Shown: positions 1-8,831, numbered from the stretch's first letter. The stretch: 64,000 bases of DNA from Streptomyces tsukubensis (GCF_009296025.1 NZ_CP045178.1:5890001-5954000); one strand, 5' to 3'. The notes: generated from the sequence alone by a model not told the origin. Program-made: numbers and translations.

Positions 1-2854
1 GGAACAGGCGGGCGCCACCCGCGGACTCCTCCTCGCCGCGCTCGCCACTCCCAAGCCCGCGGGGGGCACCTCGATCGACCCGGTCACGGGCATGCCCAGC
101 ACCGAGTCGTCCGAGCCCACCGCGGCCGAGCGCCGCCGTGACGCGCTGAGCGCGCAGGCCCAGCAGGCCAGGGTGCGGGAGCGTTCCGCGCTCGCCGACT
201 TCGCCGCGGGGGCGGCCAAGGAGGCCCGCGGCTCGTACGACTCGACGGTCACGGGGCCCGAGGCCAACACGGCGGAGACCTACCTGGCCAAGCTCACCGA
301 CCAGCCGACGCTGTCGGACGCCGAGCTGAAGTACGACCACGACAAGGTCGGCTCCGCGCTCTCCGCCAGGATCGACTTGATGCGCGGTGTGGAGTCGGCG
401 CTCGCGGCTGACCGCGCCCGCGAGGTGTCGCGGCTGCGCGACGAAGACGTGACCGCGCTGGAGATCCGGATCGCCCTGACCGGCGTCTGTCTGCTGATCG
501 CCGTCGGCGTCACCATCGCCGTCTCCCGTTCGCTGACCCATCCCCTCGCCACACTGCGGCTGGGGACGGCGCGGGTCGCGGCCGACCCGATCATCGAGGA
601 GCCGGTGCGCTACACCGGCCGTAACGACGAGTTCGCGCAGGTGGTCCGCTCGGTCAACACCATGCATGAGCACGCCGTGACGCTCTACGAGCGCATCTCC
701 ACCCTCGAAGCGGACCGCAAGCACCTCATCGGCCGCCGCCAGTCCATGGCCGACGAACGCCAGGCGCTGCGCGAACAGCTCGACGAGGTCGGCGCCCAAC
801 TGGAGACGGCACGCGGTTCCATCCACGGCACCTTCGTCAATCTGGCGCTGCGTACCCTCGCCCTGGTCGAGCGCCAGCTCGCCGTCATCGAGGGCCTTGA
901 GGAGCGCGAGCAGGACCCCGACCGTCTCGCCACCCTCTTCAAGCTCGACCACCTGGCCACGGTGATGCGTCGTCACTCCGAGAACCTGCTGGTCCTCGCG
1001 GGCGCGGAACACGGCCAGCCGCACCCCGGGGCCGTGCCGCTCGTCGACGTACTGCGGGCAGCGGTCAGTGAGATCGAGCGGTACGAGCGGGTGCGTATCG
1101 CCGCGCTACCGCCGCACGCGCACATCGCGGGGGTGTACGCCGATGACCTCAGCCACCTGCTGGCGGAGCTGCTGGAGAACGCGACGTCGTTCTCGCCGCC
1201 CGACGCTCAGGTCGAGGTCTCCGGCTGGCGGCTGGAGAGCGGCGAGGTCATGCTCTCCGTCCAGGACCAGGGCATCGGCATGTCGGAGAGCCGGCTGGAG
1301 TCCGCCAACACCCTCCTCTCGGAGTCCGATCCGGAGGACATGTTCCCGCGCACGCACGAGGCCGGGGACCGGGCGGACGGCGGCCTCGGACTCGGCCTGT
1401 ACGTCGTCGCCCGGCTGGCGGCCCGTCACGGGGTGGGGGTGCGGCTGAGCGAGCAGAAGCAGGGCGGTACCGCCGCCGCCGTGGTACTGCCGGAGGCGAT
1501 CCTCTCCGACCCTTCCGCCGGGCTCGCCCTTCCGGGGGCCGGTACGCAGGCGCTCGGTGGGACGGCCTTGGTGAGCCTGCCCGGCTCCGAGGCCGAGGCC
1601 AACTCCAACGTGCTGTACGGCCGCGCGACGGACGACACAGCGACGGGGCCGGTGACGCCGGACGACGAGGACACGTCGTCGGAGCGGCGCTGTCCGGGGG
1701 AGGACCACACTCAGGAACCGCCTGCGGCGGGCCACGACCCGCTGATCGCCGCCGCCGAGGAAGCGATCCGCGCCGCGGAGAAGAACGCGGCTGCGGAGAG
1801 TGTTGCGGAAGAGAGCGCTGCGGAAGAGAGCGCTGCGGCGGAATACGCGGCTGAGGAGAGCGCGGAGCGGACAGACGCGGAGCGAACGGACGCAGGCGCA
1901 GTCTCCGTCGGAGAGCCGGGCGGCTCGGGTGAGTCCGGAGAAGCCGCTGCCGCTGAGGTCGGCGCCGAGGACGCCACTGACGTCGACGCCGCCCCTGAGG
2001 CCGAGGCCGACGCCGGGAACCCCACCACCTCCGACACATCCGAAGTCACATCCGAAGACACATCCGAAGCCGCGGGGACCTTCGCGGGGAACGCTCCGGC
2101 CTCCGAACCGGTGACCTCCGAGACCACCAGGGAGTTCCAGGCACCGACGCCGGACGAGACCGCCGAGACGGACGAGACCGCCGACCCGGCCGCCCTCACC
2201 GACCCGGCCGCCCCCACCGAGCGGAACGCCGCCGCCACCACAGGGCTCCACGCACCCAGCCCGTACGACATCGGCCCCGACCGGCACGAGCGTGCCAGGG
2301 ACACCGACACCGCCCGGAGCCGGGGCCAGGAAGACGAAGCCGGGGACGGGGAGCGGCCGTCCGCGGACGGACCGGCCCTCGCGAGTGGGCTGCCGCTGCG
2401 TACGGGCAAGGGGCTGCCCAAGCGCACTCCGAGGATCACGGAGCCCGCTCCCGTGCCCGAGCCCCGCTCCGGTGGCGTCGACGCCGAGGAACTGCGCCGT
2501 CGGCTCGACGGCTTCCACCAGGGCGCCAAGAAGGGCCGCAGGGACGTGGAGGCGGCCATCGCGGAGGAGACGGGGACCGTCCCACGGGCAAGGCGGGCAC
2601 CGGAGGACGAGGGCCGGGCGCGGGTGGACGCGAAGGAGGAAGGCGCGAACAGCCGTACGGAGGAGTCGGCCGGTACGGAGGCGGGTATCCGCACAGCTCA
2701 GGACACGGCCCCCACAGGGACCACCGGGAACACCGGAACCACGGGGGGCGGGGAAGAGTCATCGCTCCCCGCTGACCAGGCGGAACGGACCAGGGCGACG
2801 GCAGCACGTACCGGAGAAGCCGAGGGGGACACAGCCGAGGAGGCACGCAGTTGA
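1..2854 (+). CDS. cvnA: CvnA-type sensor kinase-like protein (5' end outside window)
   Basis: The reading frame is open from base 2, so the N-terminus (sensing domain and first membrane segment) lies upstream of the window. Visible order, counted from base 2: end of a nitrate-sensing-type extracellular region, a membrane segment near residues 160-178, a HAMP linker, a phosphoacceptor-like helical region, then an HATPase domain with an N box (ENATSFSPP, about residue 392) and a glycine box (GLGLGLYVV, about 461). After about residue 500 comes a 450-residue acidic, Ala/Glu/Thr-rich, probably disordered tail with ESAAEESA-like repeats. It heads a four-gene conservon; CvnA proteins are thought to act at the membrane with CvnB, CvnC and the GTPase CvnD, loosely like a G-protein-coupled receptor. 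Stop overlaps the start of cvnB. Family is certain; the signal is unknown. Confidence 0.9.
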   Translation, partial: EQAGATRGLLLAALATPKPAGGTSIDPVTGMPSTESSEPTAAERRRDALSAQAQQARVRERSALADFAAGAAKEARGSYDSTVTGPEANTAETYLAKLTDQPTLSDAELKYDHDKVGSALSARIDLMRGVESALAADRAREVSRLRDEDVTALEIRIALTGVCLLIAVGVTIAVSRSLTHPLATLRLGTARVAADPIIEEPVRYTGRNDEFAQVVRSVNTMHEHAVTLYERISTLEADRKHLIGRRQSMADERQALREQLDEVGAQLETARGSIHGTFVNLALRTLALVERQLAVIEGLEEREQDPDRLATLFKLDHLATVMRRHSENLLVLAGAEHGQPHPGAVPLVDVLRAAVSEIERYERVRIAALPPHAHIAGVYADDLSHLLAELLENATSFSPPDAQVEVSGWRLESGEVMLSVQDQGIGMSESRLESANTLLSESDPEDMFPRTHEAGDRADGGLGLGLYVVARLAARHGVGVRLSEQKQGGTAAAVVLPEAILSDPSAGLALPGAGTQALGGTALVSLPGSEAEANSNVLYGRATDDTATGPVTPDDEDTSSERRCPGEDHTQEPPAAGHDPLIAAAEEAIRAAEKNAAAESVAEESAAEESAAAEYAAEESAERTDAERTDAGAVSVGEPGGSGESGEAAAAEVGAEDATDVDAAPEAEADAGNPTTSDTSEVTSEDTSEAAGTFAGNAPASEPVTSETTREFQAPTPDETAETDETADPAALTDPAAPTERNAAATTGLHAPSPYDIGPDRHERARDTDTARSRGQEDEAGDGERPSADGPALASGLPLRTGKGLPKRTPRITEPAPVPEPRSGGVDAEELRRRLDGFHQGAKKGRRDVEAAIAEETGTVPRARRAPEDEGRARVDAKEEGANSRTEESAGTEAGIRTAQDTAPTGTTGNTGTTGGGEESSLPADQAERTRATAARTGEAEGDTAEEARS

Positions 2855-3384
2855 CTGCGCCCAGCCGTACGCCCAGTACGGCCAGTAGTACCCCGTCCGC
2901 CGGGGAGCGCACGCCCGGCGTGGACGGCTCAAGTCGCGAAGCCCGTAATCTCCACTGGCTGCTCACCAACCTCGTGGAGGAGGTGCCGGGGCTCCGCTCG
3001 GTGGCGGTGGTCTCCTCCGACGGGCTGCTGCTGCTCTCCTCCCATCCCGAGCTGAACCAGCCGGACACCGCGCAGGACACTCCCGGCCCCAGGGGCGCGA
3101 GCGCGGATCTGGCGACCATCGTCTCCGGACTCGGTAGCCTCTGCATCGGCGCCGCCGACCTCATGGACGGTGGCCGGGTCACGCAGACCATGGTCGCGAT
3201 GGAGGAGGGCAGCCTGTTCGTGATGTCCATCAGCGACGGTTCGCTGCTCGGCGCGCACGCCGCGCAGGACTGCGACATGAGCGTCGTCGCGTACCACATG
3301 GCGCTCTTCGTCGGCAGGGCAGGACACGTCCTCACCCCGGAACTCCGCAGCGAGCTGCGCCAGTCGATGGAGAGCGCCCAGTGA
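2851..3384 (+). CDS. cvnB: CvnB, roadblock/LC7 domain protein
   Basis: 177 residues. The core (about residues 25-150; NLHWLLTNLVEEVPGLRSV, then VVSSDGLLLLSS) is a roadblock/LC7 fold, the class that regulates small GTPases. It starts at a TTG that overlaps the cvnA stop (TTGA), which implies translational coupling; no other in-frame start lies nearby. In conservons CvnB is a cytoplasmic partner linking the kinase-like CvnA to the GTPase CvnD. The first 20 residues are Ser/Thr/Pro-rich and probably disordered. Confidence 0.9.
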   Translation: MTAPSRTPSTASSTPSAGERTPGVDGSSREARNLHWLLTNLVEEVPGLRSVAVVSSDGLLLLSSHPELNQPDTAQDTPGPRGASADLATIVSGLGSLCIGAADLMDGGRVTQTMVAMEEGSLFVMSISDGSLLGAHAAQDCDMSVVAYHMALFVGRAGHVLTPELRSELRQSMESAQ

Positions 3385-3800
3385 GTACGTCAGGCAGTCC
3401 CAAGCTGCCCACCAGGGGTGGCGCGCGAAAACCCGCCCGGGTACGCCCCTATTCGCTCACCGGCGGCCGTACCCGCTTCGGTCATGTGCTGCTCGTGGAG
3501 ACCTTCGTGGCGGCGCTGGACGGCCCGGAGGCGCGCCGTGGGCTCACGGGTGGCGGTAGCGGGGGCGGTGGACTCTCCCGGATCGTGCCGGAGATGCGGG
3601 CCATCGTGGAGGTGTGCCGCAGGATGCGTACGGTGGCGGAGATCGCCGCGCTGCTGAGAATGCCGCTCGGTGTGGTGCGCGTACTGCTCAGCGACCTCGC
3701 CGACCAGGGAAGAATCCGTGTGTACGGAACCGGTTACGGACCGGGGCAGCCGGACCGTGCGTTGCTCGAAAGGGTGCTGGGTGGACTCCGCCGGCTCTGA
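3381..3800 (+). CDS. cvnC: CvnC, DUF742 protein
   Basis: 139 residues with a GTG start overlapping the cvnB stop (GTGA). The N-terminal motif ARVRPYSLTGGRTR is the signature of DUF742, and the C-terminal part (ICRRMRTVAEIAALLRMPLG-type helices ending in a short winged-helix-like segment) is a predicted DNA-binding-like fold. Role is inferred from position: third member of the conservon, upstream of the GTPase. A Gly-rich insert (GGGSGGGG) around residue 55 is a local peculiarity. Confidence 0.88.
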   Translation: MSTSGSPKLPTRGGARKPARVRPYSLTGGRTRFGHVLLVETFVAALDGPEARRGLTGGGSGGGGLSRIVPEMRAIVEVCRRMRTVAEIAALLRMPLGVVRVLLSDLADQGRIRVYGTGYGPGQPDRALLERVLGGLRRL

Positions 3801-4416
3801 CCTTCTCCCGCCAGAGGCCGTCCTGGCGGCGGACGAGAGCCTCAAGCCCTGGCAGACGGACACGACCCGCGCGCCGATCGCCACCAAGATCGTGGTCGCC
3901 GGCGGCTTCGGGGTGGGCAAGACCACCCTGGTGACCACGGTCTCCGAGGTCACTCCTCTCCAGACCGAGGCTCTGATGACCCGGGCCGGCGAGGGGACCG
4001 ACGACCTCAGCGCGACACCGGAGAAGAACACGACCACGGTCGCGATGGACTTCGGGCGGATCACGCTCGACGACGACCTCGTCCTGTACCTCTTCGGTAC
4101 CCCGGGCCAGCAGCGGTTCTGGTTCATGTGGGACGACCTCGTGCGCGGAGCCATCGGCGCCGTCGTCCTGGCCGACACCAGGCGTCTGGACGACTGCTTC
4201 CCCGCCCTCGACTACTTCGAGAGCTGTGGTCTGCCCCATGTCGTCGCCGTCAACCACTTCGACGGCAGCGAGCTGTTCGAACCGGCCGACGTGCGGGAGG
4301 CATTGACCGTGCCCGCTCACGTACCGGTACTGATCATGGATGCGCGCCGCAGGATCCCGGTCATCGAGACGCTGCTCACGCTGGTGGGCCACGCGCTCGA
4401 CGCGACACCGGCCTGA
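3781..4416 (+). CDS. cvnD: CvnD, small Ras-like GTPase
   Basis: 211 residues from a GTG that overlaps the end of cvnC, in line with the rest of the conservon. GTPase motifs are clear: P-loop GGFGVGKTTL (about residue 40), G3 TPGQQRF, and a G4-like NHFD. It belongs to the MglA/CvnD GTP-binding family and is the presumed output switch of the conservon at the inner face of the membrane. Longer in-frame starts exist upstream inside cvnC but would duplicate coding sequence. Confidence 0.9.
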   Translation: MDSAGSDLLPPEAVLAADESLKPWQTDTTRAPIATKIVVAGGFGVGKTTLVTTVSEVTPLQTEALMTRAGEGTDDLSATPEKNTTTVAMDFGRITLDDDLVLYLFGTPGQQRFWFMWDDLVRGAIGAVVLADTRRLDDCFPALDYFESCGLPHVVAVNHFDGSELFEPADVREALTVPAHVPVLIMDARRRIPVIETLLTLVGHALDATPA

Positions 4417-4484
4417 ATCCCGGCACAAACCCCGGCAAAAGCTCCGCGCCAGTCCAGGAAGAAGCCCAAGGAGACAATGCCGCC

Positions 4485-5723
4485 ATGCGGAAGTTACTTG
4501 TCGTGGGGGCCGGTCAGGCCGGTCTTCAGATCGCGCTCGGACTCCAGTCCCACGGGTACGAGGTCACCCTCCTGTCCAACCGTACGGCGGACGAGATCCG
4601 GGCGGGCCGGGTCATGTCCACCCAGTGCATGTTCCACACGGCGCTCCAGCACGAACGCGACCTTCAGCTCAACTTCTGGGAGTCGCAGGCGCCGGACGTC
4701 GAGGGCCTCGGTCTCTCCGTCGCAGGCCCCGACTCCGGCCGTGCCGTCGACTGGCTGGGCAGGCTCGACGGGATCGCCCAGTCCGTGGACCAGCGCGTGA
4801 AGATGGCCGGCTGGATGGAGATCTTCGCCCAGCGTGGCGGCCGACTCGTCATCCACGGCGCCGCCGTCTCCGACCTGGACTATTTCGCCCGCACCTACGA
4901 CCTGGTGCTGGTCTCCGCGGGCAAGGGCGAGCTGGTCTCGATGTTCGAGAGGGACGCCTCCCGTTCGCCGTACAACGCCCCGCAGCGCACCCTCTCGGTC
5001 GCCTATGTGCACGGTCTCGGGCCGCGCCCCGAGCACCCCGGCCTGGACGCGGTCCGCTGCAACCTGGTGCCGGGCGTCGGTGAGCTGTTCGTCATGCCGG
5101 CCTACACCCACACCGGGCGCGCCGACATCCTGTTCTGGGAGGGGATACCCGGCGGTCCTGTCGACGCCTTCAAGGGCATCAGGGATCCCTCGGAGCACCT
5201 GTCGCTGACCCTGGAGCTGATGGAGAAGTACACGCCCTGGGAGTACGCCCGCGCCACCAAGGTCGAGCTGACGGACGCGGGCGCCACGCTCTCCGGCCGT
5301 TACACGCCGACCGTGCGGAAGCCGGTGGGGCGGCTGCCCGGCGGAGGCGCTGTCCTCGGTGTCGCCGATGTCGTCGTCGCCAACGACCCGGTCACGGGAC
5401 AGGGCTCCAACTCCGCGGCCAAGTGCGCCGCCGCCTACCTCTCGGCCATCCTGGAACACGGTGACAAGCCCTTCGACGAGGCGTGGATGCAGTCCGCCTT
5501 CGATCGCTACTGGGAGACGGCCAGGCCCGCCACGGAGTGGACCAACGCGATGCTGGCGCCCCCGCCCGAGCACGTCCTGAACATCATCGGAGCGGCGGGC
5601 TCACTGCCGAGGGTCGCCGACCGGTTCGCCAACGGCTTCGACGACCCGGCCGACTTCGACCACTTCTTCTACGACCCGGACAAGGCGGCCGCCTACCTGG
5701 AGTCGGCCGCCGCGGAAGCCTGA
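4485..5723 (+). CDS. StyA-like flavin monooxygenase (styrene/indole monooxygenase family)
   Basis: 412 residues. An N-terminal dinucleotide-binding motif (VVGAGQAGLQIALGL, residues 5-19) and a second FAD-contact motif (NDPVTGQGSNSA, about residue 299) identify a class A/E flavin monooxygenase of the StyA type, which epoxidises styrene or indole using FADH2 supplied by a separate reductase. The ATG is preceded by AAGGAGAC. It lies 68 bp behind cvnD on the same strand, so it may be co-transcribed with the conservon. No StyB-type reductase is seen in the window. Substrate unknown. Confidence 0.82.
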   Translation: MRKLLVVGAGQAGLQIALGLQSHGYEVTLLSNRTADEIRAGRVMSTQCMFHTALQHERDLQLNFWESQAPDVEGLGLSVAGPDSGRAVDWLGRLDGIAQSVDQRVKMAGWMEIFAQRGGRLVIHGAAVSDLDYFARTYDLVLVSAGKGELVSMFERDASRSPYNAPQRTLSVAYVHGLGPRPEHPGLDAVRCNLVPGVGELFVMPAYTHTGRADILFWEGIPGGPVDAFKGIRDPSEHLSLTLELMEKYTPWEYARATKVELTDAGATLSGRYTPTVRKPVGRLPGGGAVLGVADVVVANDPVTGQGSNSAAKCAAAYLSAILEHGDKPFDEAWMQSAFDRYWETARPATEWTNAMLAPPPEHVLNIIGAAGSLPRVADRFANGFDDPADFDHFFYDPDKAAAYLESAAAEA

Positions 5724-5789
5724 GACGGCACGGGGTCCGGCTGCCGGTGCGCCCGGCGGAGGCCTGCTGGCGCGTCCCGCCCGCCGGGC

Positions 5790-6091
5790 CCCTCGTCGCC
5801 GGGCCTCTCGTCGCAGGGCCCCTTGTCGTCCGGCTTTTTGTTGCGGGGTCCGTCGTAGCCGAGCCCCCTTGTAGCCGAGCCCCCTTGTAGCCAAGCCCCG
5901 TGTAGCCGGGCCCCTTGTAGCCCAGCCCCTTGTCATTCCGGCTCATGTCGTCCGAGCCCCTTGTCGTCCGAGCCCCAGTGCGGTCAGTGCCTCTGCCGTC
6001 CAAGGTCCCTGCCGTCCATGGTCCCTGTCGTCCATGGTCCCTGCGGTCCAAGGTCCCTGCCGTTCGAGGTTCCCGCGGTCCAAGATCCCTC
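5790..6091. repeat. degenerate 15-16 bp tandem array between convergent genes
   Basis: About 19 diverged head-to-tail units fill the gap between the flavoprotein gene and the NlpC/P60 gene. Two subfamilies are visible: the left two-thirds resemble TTGTAGCCGAGCCCC and the right third resembles TGCCGTCCAAGGTCCC. The unit is not a multiple of three, so a coding role is unlikely. Nothing else is recognisable in the 370 bp. Confidence 0.8.
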
Positions 6092-6093
6092 CG

Positions 6094-7248
6094 TCAGCCC
6101 GACGCCTTCGGACGCGGGGGCGCGCCCACCCCGGCGTACCCCGTGTCGTCGCCCGCCGTCGCGCCCGCGGGAAGACGGGGCGGCTCCCAGCCCGGGACGG
6201 GCCCGGCGTCAGGGTCGGGGCGTACCGCGCCCAGGACCGGGTTGGCGGCGACGGGGGAGACCTTCACCTTGGCCCCGGGGCGCGGGGCCTGCACCACCTG
6301 GCCGTCGCCCAGATAGACCGCGACGTGTGTGGCCTCGGGGAAGTACACGACCAGGTCGCCGGGGCGCAGCTCCGTCAGCGGGACGTGCGGGAGGGTCGCC
6401 CACTGCTCCTGCGAGGTCCGGGGGATCCGGCGCCCCGCACGGCCCCACGCCTGGGACGTAAGACCCGAGCAGTCGTAGGTGTCAGGGCCCTGCGCGCCCC
6501 ACACGTACGGTTTGCCGATCTGCGCCACCGCGTACTCCAGGGCGCGCGCTCCCCGTGCGGACGGCGGCCGGTAGTGGCTGAGCGCCCCCGAAGCCATGAA
6601 AGTGCGCTGGGCCTGCGCCGTCCCGTCCTGTTCGAGCTGGGCGAGCTGGGCGATCTGGCCGGGGGAGAGCCCGGCGAGCAGTTCCTCGACTTCGCCGAGC
6701 CGGTCGCGGACGGTGTCACGTGCCGACTTCTGGCGGGCCGCGAGCCGCTGCTTCTCTGCCAGCGCCTTGCGGGCGGCGGAGGCCAGCTCCCCGCGGCGCC
6801 GCTCGTCCCGTGCGAGCCGGTCCACGGTGTTGACACGGTGGCGGGCGACGCGCTGGATCATGTGCCCGACATCGAGCGCCCGACGGGGGTCGTCCGCCAT
6901 CAGCATGCGCAGATACGGCGTGTACTGCCCGCTGTCGCGCTGGTACTGGGCCCTGGCGAGCCGTCCGGCCGCGCTTCTGCTGTCCCGCAGGGAGTCGCGG
7001 GCCGCGGCGAGCCGGTCGCCGAGCAGTTCCGTGCCCGTGCGCTGCTTCTTCAGCCGCTCCTCGGCCGCGTTGTAGGACTCGGTGGCCTCTTCGGCGTTGC
7101 GGTACAGCCCCTGAAGCCGCGTCAGCAACGCGGAGACGGACTGTTCACCGGGGGGCGGCGGCGCCGCGGCGGCCACGTGGACCGGCGCGAGCAGCGATCC
7201 CGTGGTCACCGCCGCCGTGACAGCCAGACCCAGCAGCCTCCCTGACAC
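6094..7248 (-). CDS. secreted NlpC/P60 peptidoglycan hydrolase
   Basis: 384 residues. Signal peptide (LLGLAVTAAVTTGSLLAPV ... AAAA), then a long coiled-coil region (about 40-230) and a C-terminal NlpC/P60 domain with the catalytic Cys in YDCSGLTSQAW (about residue 260) and His in ATHVAVYLG (about 306). It should cleave D-Glu to diamino acid bonds in peptidoglycan stems. I start it at a GTG preceded by GGAGGTGAT; an upstream ATG 36 bases earlier lacks a ribosome site and falls in a hairpin. A Pro-rich tail follows the domain. Confidence 0.88.
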   Translation of the reverse strand: MSGRLLGLAVTAAVTTGSLLAPVHVAAAAPPPPGEQSVSALLTRLQGLYRNAEEATESYNAAEERLKKQRTGTELLGDRLAAARDSLRDSRSAAGRLARAQYQRDSGQYTPYLRMLMADDPRRALDVGHMIQRVARHRVNTVDRLARDERRRGELASAARKALAEKQRLAARQKSARDTVRDRLGEVEELLAGLSPGQIAQLAQLEQDGTAQAQRTFMASGALSHYRPPSARGARALEYAVAQIGKPYVWGAQGPDTYDCSGLTSQAWGRAGRRIPRTSQEQWATLPHVPLTELRPGDLVVYFPEATHVAVYLGDGQVVQAPRPGAKVKVSPVAANPVLGAVRPDPDAGPVPGWEPPRLPAGATAGDDTGYAGVGAPPRPKASG

Positions 7249-7262
7249 CTCATCACCTCCGC

Positions 7263-7285
7263 TGTGGGCGGAGGGTCCGCCCACA
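7263..7285 (-). promoter_or_regulatory. hairpin directly upstream of the NlpC/P60 ribosome site
   Basis: A perfect 10-bp inverted repeat (TGTGGGCGGA / TCCGCCCACA) with a 3-base loop stops two bases before the GGAGGTGAT ribosome site at 7252-7260. In RNA it would be very stable and could affect initiation. Confidence 0.55.
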
Positions 7286-7386
7286 CGGAGAGCGTCAGCC
7301 GCGTGGTCCCCGCTGTCCTGAGGGGCTGGGCGGTTCAGCCCAACGCGGTCACCCGGCAGAGCGTCCCGGCCATGGCCGACGCCCCG

Positions 7387-7704
7387 TCAGGGTGCGGGCG
7401 GGGAAACGGGTGTGTCCCCGCCCGGTGCCGCACCGGGCTCCGGCTTGGTCCAGGGCCAGCGGAGCCGCTCGCGGGACGGCGGCCCCTCGGGCAGGTAGTC
7501 GTAGCGCCAGCCGCGCGGGATGCCCAGACGCTTGCTGGGACTGACGGGCGCGAGCCGGTATACGAGCACGGTGGGCGGCCCGCCCGCCGGGTCGGGCACC
7601 GGCACCTTGTACAGCTTCGGCGGCCGGCCCGTCGGGCCGGTCAGCACAGGCAGTACCCGCCCGTCCAGGGGGCCGCCGGCAAAGGGAACGTCCTCGCTTC
7701 TCAC
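7387..7704 (-). CDS. small conserved hypothetical protein
   Basis: 105 residues, GTG start. The reading frame has normal Streptomyces codon bias. The sequence begins MRSEDVPFAGGPLDGRVLPV, continues with a short beta-rich core (LYKVPVPDP, VLVYRLAPV) and ends in a Pro-rich tail. No signal peptide or membrane segment. I recognise it only as a small uncharacterised actinomycete protein; it is upstream of and on the same strand as the NlpC/P60 gene, 138 bp away. Confidence 0.6.
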   Translation of the reverse strand: MRSEDVPFAGGPLDGRVLPVLTGPTGRPPKLYKVPVPDPAGGPPTVLVYRLAPVSPSKRLGIPRGWRYDYLPEGPPSRERLRWPWTKPEPGAAPGGDTPVSPPAP

Positions 7705-7901
7705 GTCCCCAGTGTCACAGCACCGTCGTCCCCAGTGTCACAGCACCGTCCCGCACCACGGGGGGCGGCGCTCCCTCCCGCGGGGCGCGGACCCCTCTCG
7801 CGACCGGCTCGGGCAGCAACACAGGGCAACAGAGCCGGCCGGCGGCTCGGGCCAACAGTGCGGGCCGGCGGTGCGGCAGGCCAACGGCGCGAACCCGTGG
7901 C

Positions 7902-8831
7902 TCAGGCCAGCAGACCCGACGATTTCCAGAGCCGGCGGCCCACGCCCTGGAGCACCCCGATGTCGTCGAGGAAGTCCGTCAGCCGCTTCGCACCCGACTG
8001 CATCACCTCACGGCGGTGGCCGCTCGCCTTGACCTGGGCCACGGCTTCCCTCCTGTCGAGCCCCGTGTTGGTGTAGACCTGCGGGTTCACGAAGGAGACG
8101 GAGAAGACGCGGGCGGCCTCACCCGAGCTGACCCGCGTCAGCTCGCGCTCCCACCTCGGCGCACTGACCATCTGACGGCGCAGTTCCTCCCGGGCGTAGC
8201 GCACATGGCGCGCCTCCTCCACGACGTGGATGCGGGTCACCCCGCGCACGAGCGGCTGGACGCGGTCGTCCGGGAAGGTGAGCCGCTGCATCCAGTCCAG
8301 GATCTCCTCGCCGAGCAGGGTGGCGGCGAAGGAGCCCGGGGTGGTCGAGACCGTCTTGAGGACACGCGCCAGGTTGTGGTTGAAGCGGGTGACCGGATAG
8401 CTCGGCGCACCGCCCTTCTCGATCATGCGCGCGAACATCATCGAGTGCCTGCACTCGTCGGCTATCTCGGTCAGCGCGTACCGCACGTGGGCGCTGGTGA
8501 CCGACTTGTCGTAGATGTGCCTGACCAGGAGCTGCATCAGGATGATCTCGAACCAGATGCCGAGCGAGGCGAGCGAGGCGGCCTCGTGGCGGGCCAGGTC
8601 CATCCGCTGCTCCTCGGACATCTTGTGCCACATCGGAGTGTCGTAGAGCGAGACCAGCTCGGGCGGCCAGTACCACTTGCCTTCCTCCGGTGGCGCCTCC
8701 CAGTCCAGTTCGGTGTCGGGGTCGAATGAGTGCTTGGCGGAGGACTCAAGCAGCCGCTTGGCGACCTGTTCGCGGTCCTTGAGCAGACCGAGCGCGTCAC
8801 GGAGGGTCTCGACATCCGTCATCGTCGTCAT
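7902..8831 (-). CDS. AurF-like diiron oxygenase
   Basis: 309 residues, predicted helical. Ligand pattern matches the AurF (p-aminobenzoate N-oxygenase) family: Glu95, Glu126-x2-His129 (EIADECRHS), Glu175/176 (GEEILDW), His202, Glu206-x2-His209 (RIHVVEEARH). AurF-type enzymes use a non-haem diiron centre to oxygenate amines or other substrates. The gene stands alone on the minus strand; no aminobenzoate or nitro-compound genes are near, so the substrate is unknown. Two ATGs are near the start; I keep the first (MTTMTDVE). Confidence 0.85.
   Translation of the reverse strand: MTTMTDVETLRDALGLLKDREQVAKRLLESSAKHSFDPDTELDWEAPPEEGKWYWPPELVSLYDTPMWHKMSEEQRMDLARHEAASLASLGIWFEIILMQLLVRHIYDKSVTSAHVRYALTEIADECRHSMMFARMIEKGGAPSYPVTRFNHNLARVLKTVSTTPGSFAATLLGEEILDWMQRLTFPDDRVQPLVRGVTRIHVVEEARHVRYAREELRRQMVSAPRWERELTRVSSGEAARVFSVSFVNPQVYTNTGLDRREAVAQVKASGHRREVMQSGAKRLTDFLDDIGVLQGVGRRLWKSSGLLA

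Noticed and set aside
5584..6051. Minus-strand frame with GYKG/ATRG repeats
   Set aside because: Comes from the 15-16 bp array, whose period is not a multiple of three; no start signal.
5790..6091. CRISPR array
   Set aside because: Units abut with no unique spacers, and no cas genes are near.
7246..7400. ydaO-type c-di-AMP riboswitch before the NlpC/P60 gene
   Set aside because: Expected for this gene class, but I could not match its conserved core; only a simple hairpin is certain.
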